A stretch of DNA of 8,661 nucleotides from Candidatus Gastranaerophilales bacterium. GTDB lineage: Bacteria > Cyanobacteriota > Vampirovibrionia > Gastranaerophilales > Gastranaerophilaceae. Of this stretch, positions 5,714 through 8,661 are shown piece by piece (the first letter of the stretch is position 1; every line of letters starts with the position of its first letter). The position numbers were made by a program, and so were the translations under genes. The notes beneath the pieces are model-generated. The model was not told the DNA's origin. It saw only the letters and a list, made by a program, of their open reading frames with translations, and searched no databases. The stretch lies in contig JAJQFK010000267.1 of NCBI GenBank assembly GCA_021201175.1, positions 1-8,661 on the forward strand. Reading direction: 5' to 3'.

Positions 5714-6010
5714 TTTCTTTTTCCTTTACTTTTTATGACTGAGGGTTTCCTTTGGATTTTCATTATAATCGGCTTCAATCCTTATTTTTTCCCCACCACG
5801 TCAACTACTTACTGAAATTTATTCGGCAGTATAGAAAAGCTTTATTTGGTATATTGGAATTTCTAATAAATTTGCCTCTAAACGCAAACCCATATACATT
5901 GTTATAACTGATTAATTTTCTTTATAACAGCTTATAAGCCTATAGTATATTCCAATCGTGCAACTGTTGTTCTATTAGTTTAGGATTTTTCCTTACACTA
6001 CAGTATTTCG
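5714..6010 (-). ncRNA. 297-nt structured spacer between rpsN and rpsH (candidate cis-regulatory RNA)
   Basis: No supported gene. The mRNA can fold into (1) a hairpin just after the rpsN stop: ACUG/CAGU, UAGU (6000-5997)/ACUA (5979-5976) and AGGA (5993-5990)/UCCU (5985-5982); (2) a three-way junction closed by AUUGGA (5956-5951)/UCCAAU (5858-5853), with one arm AUAUAC (5950-5945)/GUAUAU (5897-5892) topped by UGUUAUAA (5929-5922)/UUAUAACA (5907-5900), and a second arm GGUUUGC (5890-5884)/GCAAAUU (5875-5869); (3) UACUG/CAGUA (5831-5827/5814-5810). A TATAAT at 5767-5762 lacks a good -35 box. These pairings were found by eye; function is inference. Confidence 0.4.
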
Positions 6011-6217
6011 TTACCAACTTGCTTTAACTACACCCGGCAATAAACCTTGATGAGCCATTTTTCTTAAGCATACTCTGCAAATCCCAAAATCTCTATGGAA
6101 TCCATGAGGACGTCCGCAAATTGAACATCTGTTATGAAGCCTTACTTTTGGATATTTGCCTTGAGCCGCTAATGCTTCTCTTCTTAGCTCTTTATTTATC
6201 ATTGCTTTCTTAGCCAC
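6011..6217 (-). CDS. rpsN: 30S ribosomal protein S14, zinc-binding (type Z)
   Basis: 68 residues. S14 binds the 3' major domain (head) of 16S rRNA. Cysteines C31-x-x-C34 and C47-x-x-C50 form the expected zinc site, and the C-terminus RKMAHQGLLPGVVKASW is the family hallmark. The usual zinc type has 61 residues; the extra residues lie in the N-terminal arm. The start is GTG at 6217-6215, chosen because AAAGGAG sits five bases further upstream and the product begins MAKKA as in homologues. It follows rplE after 14 nt. Its spc-operon position matches Firmicutes and proteobacteria; photosynthetic cyanobacteria usually have rpsN elsewhere. Confidence 0.97.
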   Translation of the reverse strand: MAKKAMINKELRREALAAQGKYPKVRLHNRCSICGRPHGFHRDFGICRVCLRKMAHQGLLPGVVKASW

Positions 6218-6231
6218 GTTTTTCTCCTTTG

Positions 6232-6783
6232 TTATTTCTTAAATGGCATTCCAAGCGCTCTTAATAAAGCTCTTGCTTCTTCATCTGTATTCGCTGTAGT
6301 TATTATCGACACATTTAAACCATGTATTGCATCTAATTCATCATACGAAATTTCAGGAAACAAAGACTGTTCTTTTAATCCTAAAGTATAATTTCCTCTG
6401 CCGTCAAAACTTTTTTGGCTTACACCTCTAAAGTCACGAATTCTCGGTAATACTACACATATTAACTTTTGCAGAAAATCATACATTCTTTCGCCTCTTA
6501 GCGTTACCATTGCACCAACAGGCATGCCTTCTCTTAACTTGAATGCAGCTATTGATTTTTTTGCTTTTGTCGATAATGCTTTCTGTCCTGCTATCTTTGT
6601 TAATTGATTTACTATAGCTTCCGCTAACTTTGAGTTATGACAAGCTTCTCCTACTCCCATGTTTAAAACAATTTTGTTTAATTTTGGAATTTGGTGAATA
6701 TTTTCATACTTAAATTCATCTTGAAGTACTTTTTTTACTTCTTCATCATATTTTGCTTTTAAATTTTTAGTTACTACTGTCAT
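6232..6783 (-). CDS. rplE: 50S ribosomal protein L5
   Basis: 183 residues, normal for L5, which binds 5S rRNA and forms part of the central protuberance and the contact to S13. Diagnostic blocks: IPKLNKIVLNMGVGEA (32-47), GQKALSTKAKKSIAAFKLREGMPVGAMVTLRG, the RIRDFRGVSQKSFDGRGNYTLGLKEQSLFPEI stretch, and the ending TANTDEEARALLRALGMPF. The ATG at 6783 has an AAGGA site. The 113-nt spacer from rplX contains a run of ten G. Confidence 0.98.
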   Translation of the reverse strand: MTVVTKNLKAKYDEEVKKVLQDEFKYENIHQIPKLNKIVLNMGVGEACHNSKLAEAIVNQLTKIAGQKALSTKAKKSIAAFKLREGMPVGAMVTLRGERMYDFLQKLICVVLPRIRDFRGVSQKSFDGRGNYTLGLKEQSLFPEISYDELDAIHGLNVSIITTANTDEEARALLRALGMPFKK

Positions 6784-6896
6784 TTTTCTTTCCTTCTGTA
6801 GAATGTATTCCCTCGGAGGCTGTCGTTTCAGGATTGCAAGTAATCATCTCAGCTTACTTTTCTTCTGTACCCCCCCCCCTTGGAATACCCATACTT
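6784..6896 (-). other. rplX-rplE spacer with G10 run, inverted repeat and hairpin
   Basis: In mRNA direction the spacer carries GUAUUCC (6888-6882), ten G (6879-6870), a hairpin AAGUAA (6859-6854)/UUACUU (6843-6838) with a 10-nt loop, and GGAAUAC (6811-6805), which can pair with GUAUUCC and enclose the whole. A near-identical 13-base direct repeat, TACAGAAG(A/G)AAAG, follows the G run and recurs at the rplE ribosome binding site. No promoter or gene was recognised. Confidence 0.45.
6870..6879 (-). repeat. G10 homopolymer in the rplX-rplE spacer
   Basis: Ten C on the plus strand, ten G in the mRNA, in untranslated sequence about 90 nt before the rplE start. It has the same length as the tract in the prepilin leader (4037-4046). 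Such runs are striking in AT-rich DNA and are prone to slipped-strand length changes. Confidence 0.85.
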
Positions 6897-7235
6897 TTAG
6901 TCTATTTTTTCTCCGCATTTTTTACAAACACGAACTTTTTTATTATCAATAACATCATACTTTATTCTTGTTGCTTTTTCACAAGAAGGACAATATAACA
7001 TTACTTTTGATGAATCCATAGCCGCTTCTGTTTTTATTAAACCGCCTTGATTCCCGCCTTGTGCTTTTTGTGCTTTTGTTACTATATTTGCACCTTCTAC
7101 TATTACTTTATTTTCAGAAGTAATAACTTTCTTTACGGAACTTACTTTTCCTTTATCTCTGCCGGAAGTTACTACTACTTTATCTCCGCTTTTTACATGT
7201 ATCGGGTGTTTTTCAACAGGTTTCTTGTTTCTCAT
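6897..7235 (-). CDS. rplX: 50S ribosomal protein L24, zinc-ribbon form
   Basis: 112 residues. L24 is an assembly-initiating protein bound near the 5' end of 23S rRNA and close to the exit tunnel. The KOW motif is at about 13-40 (HVKSGDKVVVTSGRDKGKVSSVKKV) and the second domain has VEGANIVTK...GGLIKTEAAMDSSKVMLYCPSC. C82-x-x-C85 and C104-x-x-C107 form a zinc-ribbon-like C-terminus, a feature of many but not all bacterial L24 proteins. The ATG at 7235 is preceded by TAGGAG, which lies in the 10-nt gap after rplN and reaches into its stop codon, so tight coupling is likely. Confidence 0.98.
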   Translation of the reverse strand: MRNKKPVEKHPIHVKSGDKVVVTSGRDKGKVSSVKKVITSENKVIVEGANIVTKAQKAQGGNQGGLIKTEAAMDSSKVMLYCPSCEKATRIKYDVIDNKKVRVCKKCGEKID

Positions 7236-7245
7236 CTCGCTTCTC

Positions 7246-7614
7246 CTAAATTACTTCCGGAGCAAGAGAAATAATTTTCATAAAGTTCTTATCTCTAAGC
7301 TCTCTTGCGACAGGTCCAAATACACGCGTACCTCTCGGATTCCCGTCTTTATTTATTATTACTGCTGCATTTTCATCAAATCTGATTACACTGCCGTCGG
7401 CTCTTTTTATATCAGCTTTTGTTCTTACAACAACCGCTTTCACTACTTCAGATTTTTTTACAGCCATATTCGGTGTAGCATCTTTTACTGCCGCTACTAT
7501 AACATCTCCTACATGTGCATATTTCTTGTTTGAACTACCCATTACACGGATACATAACAACTCTTTTGCACCTGTATTATCTGCTACTTGCAATCTCGTT
7601 TCTTGCTGTATCAT
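7246..7614 (-). CDS. rplN: 50S ribosomal protein L14
   Basis: 122 residues, the standard length. L14 lies on the subunit interface, contacting 16S rRNA helix 14 and L19, and is the target of the silencing factor RsfS in other bacteria. The sequence is strongly conserved: MIQQETRLQVADNTGAKELLCIRVMG, the basic GDVIVAAVKDATPN region, and the ending NPRGTRVFGPVARELRDKNFMKIISLAPEVI. The ATG at 7614 is preceded by AAAGGA. It is the first gene of the spc part of the operon, yet no separate promoter was recognised in the 29-nt gap from rpsQ, so the S10 and spc segments appear fused into one transcription unit. Confidence 0.98.
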   Translation of the reverse strand: MIQQETRLQVADNTGAKELLCIRVMGSSNKKYAHVGDVIVAAVKDATPNMAVKKSEVVKAVVVRTKADIKRADGSVIRFDENAAVIINKDGNPRGTRVFGPVARELRDKNFMKIISLAPEVI

Positions 7615-7643
7615 TTTATTTCATCCTTTGAAATTACTTTACT

Positions 7644-7889
7644 TTATTTTACTTTTTCTACTATTTCAGACAATATCCAACGTTTACCGCCTGAAATCGG
7701 CTTTGATTCAACTATTTTTACAATATCACCTTCTGAACACTCGTTTAATTCATCATGCGCTTTGTAATTTTTTGTTGTTTCGATAATCTTTTTATATTTA
7801 GGATGTTGATTATATGAAGCAACCTTTACCACTGCGGTCTTGTCCATTTTGTTGCTTATTACAACACCTTGTTTTTCCTTCTTAGGCAT
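7644..7889 (-). CDS. rpsQ: 30S ribosomal protein S17
   Basis: 81 residues, typical for S17, a primary 16S rRNA-binding protein of the 5' domain with an OB fold. Family features: GVVISNKMDKTAVVKVASYNQHPKYKKII (8-36), YKAHDELNECSEGDIVKIVESKPISGGKRWILSEIVEK (43-80). The ATG at 7889 has an AGAGGT ribosome binding site about nine bases upstream. It is separated from rpmC by 21 nt and from rplN by 29 nt. Confidence 0.97.
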   Translation of the reverse strand: MPKKEKQGVVISNKMDKTAVVKVASYNQHPKYKKIIETTKNYKAHDELNECSEGDIVKIVESKPISGGKRWILSEIVEKVK

Positions 7890-7910
7890 TTTTATTTGAC
7901 CTCTTACCTT

Positions 7911-8123
7911 TTATACTGATTCTTTTTGGTTTATTACTGTTTTTACTCTTGCTATTGATTTTCTGATTTCCTTAAGCTGAGAATTTGCTCTCCCTAAATC
8001 AGCAGCATTGTCATATTTATTAGTGTATTTTTTGAACCTTATTTCAAATAATTGTTTCTTATAATCTACAACTAATTCATTTAGTTCTATTACTGATTTT
8101 TCACGTATTTCTTCTATTTTCAT
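7911..8123 (-). CDS. rpmC: 50S ribosomal protein L29
   Basis: 70 residues, two-helix L29 located next to L23 at the polypeptide exit tunnel, where it helps dock the signal recognition particle and trigger factor. The N-terminal MKIEEIREKSVIELNELVVDYKKQLFEIRFKK and the C-terminal LKEIRKSIARVKTVINQKE match the family. The ATG at 8123 comes two bases after the rplP stop, and its ribosome binding site (AGGTGAGT) overlaps the end of rplP, so translational coupling is very likely. Confidence 0.97.
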   Translation of the reverse strand: MKIEEIREKSVIELNELVVDYKKQLFEIRFKKYTNKYDNAADLGRANSQLKEIRKSIARVKTVINQKESV

Positions 8124-8125
8124 GG

Positions 8126-8539
8126 TTACTCACCTGCTTTTTCAACAATTTTTACTTTTATCGGAAGTTTTTGAGCAGCCAATTCCAACGCACGAACAGC
8201 CACTTCTCTTTGAGGATAATCTAATTCAAAAAGAATTCTGCCTGGTTTTACTACTGCTACCCAGTATTCAGGATTCCCTTTCCCTTTTCCCATACGAACT
8301 TCTGCCGGCTTCTTTGTTATCGGCTTGTCCGGAAAAATCTTTATCCACACATTCCCGCCTCTTTTTATTTCACGGGTCATTGCTCTTCTTGCCGCTTCAA
8401 TTTGACGGCTTGTTATCCATGCAGGATCTAAGGACTGTAATCCGTATGAACCCAGTTCTAACTCGGTTCCGCGGGTTTCATGACCTTTCATTCTGCCTTT
8501 CATCATTTTTCTATATTTCGTCTTTTTGGGCATTAACAT
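8126..8539 (-). CDS. rplP: 50S ribosomal protein L16
   Basis: 137 residues, standard length. L16 binds 23S rRNA near the A site and is needed for peptidyl transferase centre maturation. Blocks MPKKTKYRKMMKGRMKG, GTELELGSYGLQSLDPAWITSRQIEAARRAMTREIKRGGNVWIKIFPDKPITKKPAEVRMGKGKG and ELAAQKLPIKVKIV are diagnostic. The first of two close ATGs (8539 rather than 8533) is preferred, because it aligns with the usual ML-PKR/K start and is nearer to the TAGGAG site (about 12 nt). It lies 29 nt after rpsC. Confidence 0.98.
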   Translation of the reverse strand: MLMPKKTKYRKMMKGRMKGHETRGTELELGSYGLQSLDPAWITSRQIEAARRAMTREIKRGGNVWIKIFPDKPITKKPAEVRMGKGKGNPEYWVAVVKPGRILFELDYPQREVAVRALELAAQKLPIKVKIVEKAGE

Positions 8540-8568
8540 GATAGTTTTTCGCTCCTAATTCATTTTAC

Positions 8569-8661
8569 TTATTCTTTTTCTGTTTCAGCTTCCGCTTCCG
8601 CTTTCACTTCTTGCGGTTGTACGGCTGATTTCTTTTTTAGTCTGACGCCTAACGGTTGTTG
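8569..8661 (-). CDS. rpsC: 30S ribosomal protein S3, C-terminal end only
   Basis: Only the last 30 codons are in the window, ending in TAA at 8571-8569; the gene runs off the right edge in frame. The visible tail is QQPLGVRLKKKSAVQPQEVK followed by a Glu/Ala-rich end (AEAEAETEKE). The conserved KH and S3 C-terminal domains lie outside, so the call rests mainly on position: rpsC precedes rplP in the S10 operon, and low-complexity charged tails are common in S3. S3 forms the mRNA entry channel and helicase site of the small subunit. Confidence 0.8.
   Translation of the reverse strand, partial: QQPLGVRLKKKSAVQPQEVKAEAEAETEKE

Noticed and set aside
5762..5767. TATAAT as an internal promoter for rpsH
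   Set aside because: No acceptable -35 hexamer 15-19 nt upstream (a TTGACG is about 31 nt away); left as a note in the spacer entry only.
5819..5899. 26-codon minus-strand reading frame (starts MYMGLRLEANLLEI) in the rpsN-rpsH spacer
   Set aside because: No Shine-Dalgarno sequence before the ATG, no recognisable family, and the same bases form the arms of the proposed RNA fold; a frame of this length is expected by chance.
5714..6010. tRNA or other known RNA gene in the long spacer
   Set aside because: No T-loop GGTTCRA, no 7-pair acceptor stem with CCA-compatible end, and no motif of a riboswitch or other RNA family that I recognise.
6767..6847. 26-codon minus-strand reading frame (starts MITCNPETTASEG) overlapping the rplE start
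   Set aside because: It lacks a convincing ribosome binding site and resembles nothing known; an upstream ORF coupling to rplE is possible but unsupported.
7225..7533. Plus-strand ORF opposite rplN (102 codons)
   Set aside because: Low-complexity F/Y/S-rich translation antisense to highly conserved rplN; a shadow frame.
8122..8541. Plus-strand ORF opposite rplP (139 codons)
   Set aside because: Covers exactly the antisense of rplP, Leu/Phe/Ser-rich, no family features; shadow of the ribosomal gene.

Overview
The window looks like chromosomal DNA from an AT-rich bacterium. The best guess is the non-photosynthetic cyanobacterial sister group Melainabacteria/Vampirovibrionia, order Gastranaerophilales. 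This is inferred from low GC and from a prepilin with an FTLAEVL-type N-terminus and a D-x-NG-x(4)-PN-x-x-G-x-D-x-F motif, both common in that group. No rRNA or marker comparison was possible, so the placement is tentative.

Right half (about 4200-8661, minus strand): the end of the S10 operon and the first part of the spc operon, in the order rpsC (3' end only), rplP, rpmC, rpsQ, rplN, rplX, rplE, rpsN, rpsH, rplF, rplR. All visible starts have good Shine-Dalgarno sequences; rpsN starts with GTG. S14 and L24 both carry two CxxC pairs expected to bind zinc. The canonical continuation (rpsE, rpmD, rplO, secY) is absent: a strong intrinsic terminator follows rplR directly. Three spacers in this otherwise compact operon are unusually long and can fold: rplX-rplE (113 nt, with a G10 run), rpsN-rpsH (297 nt, possible three-way junction) and rplF-rplR (100 nt, long hairpin).

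Middle (about 3140-4180, minus strand): a single prepilin gene with its own promoter and a bidirectional terminator. Its start codon has a good ribosome binding site, but the 40-residue leader is read through a run of ten G. Any tract length other than 10 plus or minus a multiple of 3 stops translation within a few codons, so this is a candidate phase-variable pilin. A conserved 38-nt element ending exactly at the -35 box lies upstream of both this gene and the next transcription unit.

Left half (673-3112, minus strand): a likely three-gene operon of an exported or membrane-anchored class III metallophosphoesterase, a metallo-beta-lactamase-fold hydrolase and a secreted TPR protein that starts at TTG inside the preceding gene. 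Its predicted promoter places the transcription start on the A of the first ATG, suggesting a leaderless mRNA. A short PHP-domain phosphoesterase gene (37-678, plus strand) converges on this operon; the two opposing stop codons share the palindrome CTATAG.

The ribosomal genes are ordinary housekeeping genes. The points of interest are the homopolymeric tracts, the shared promoter element, the folded spacers and the early end of the spc operon.
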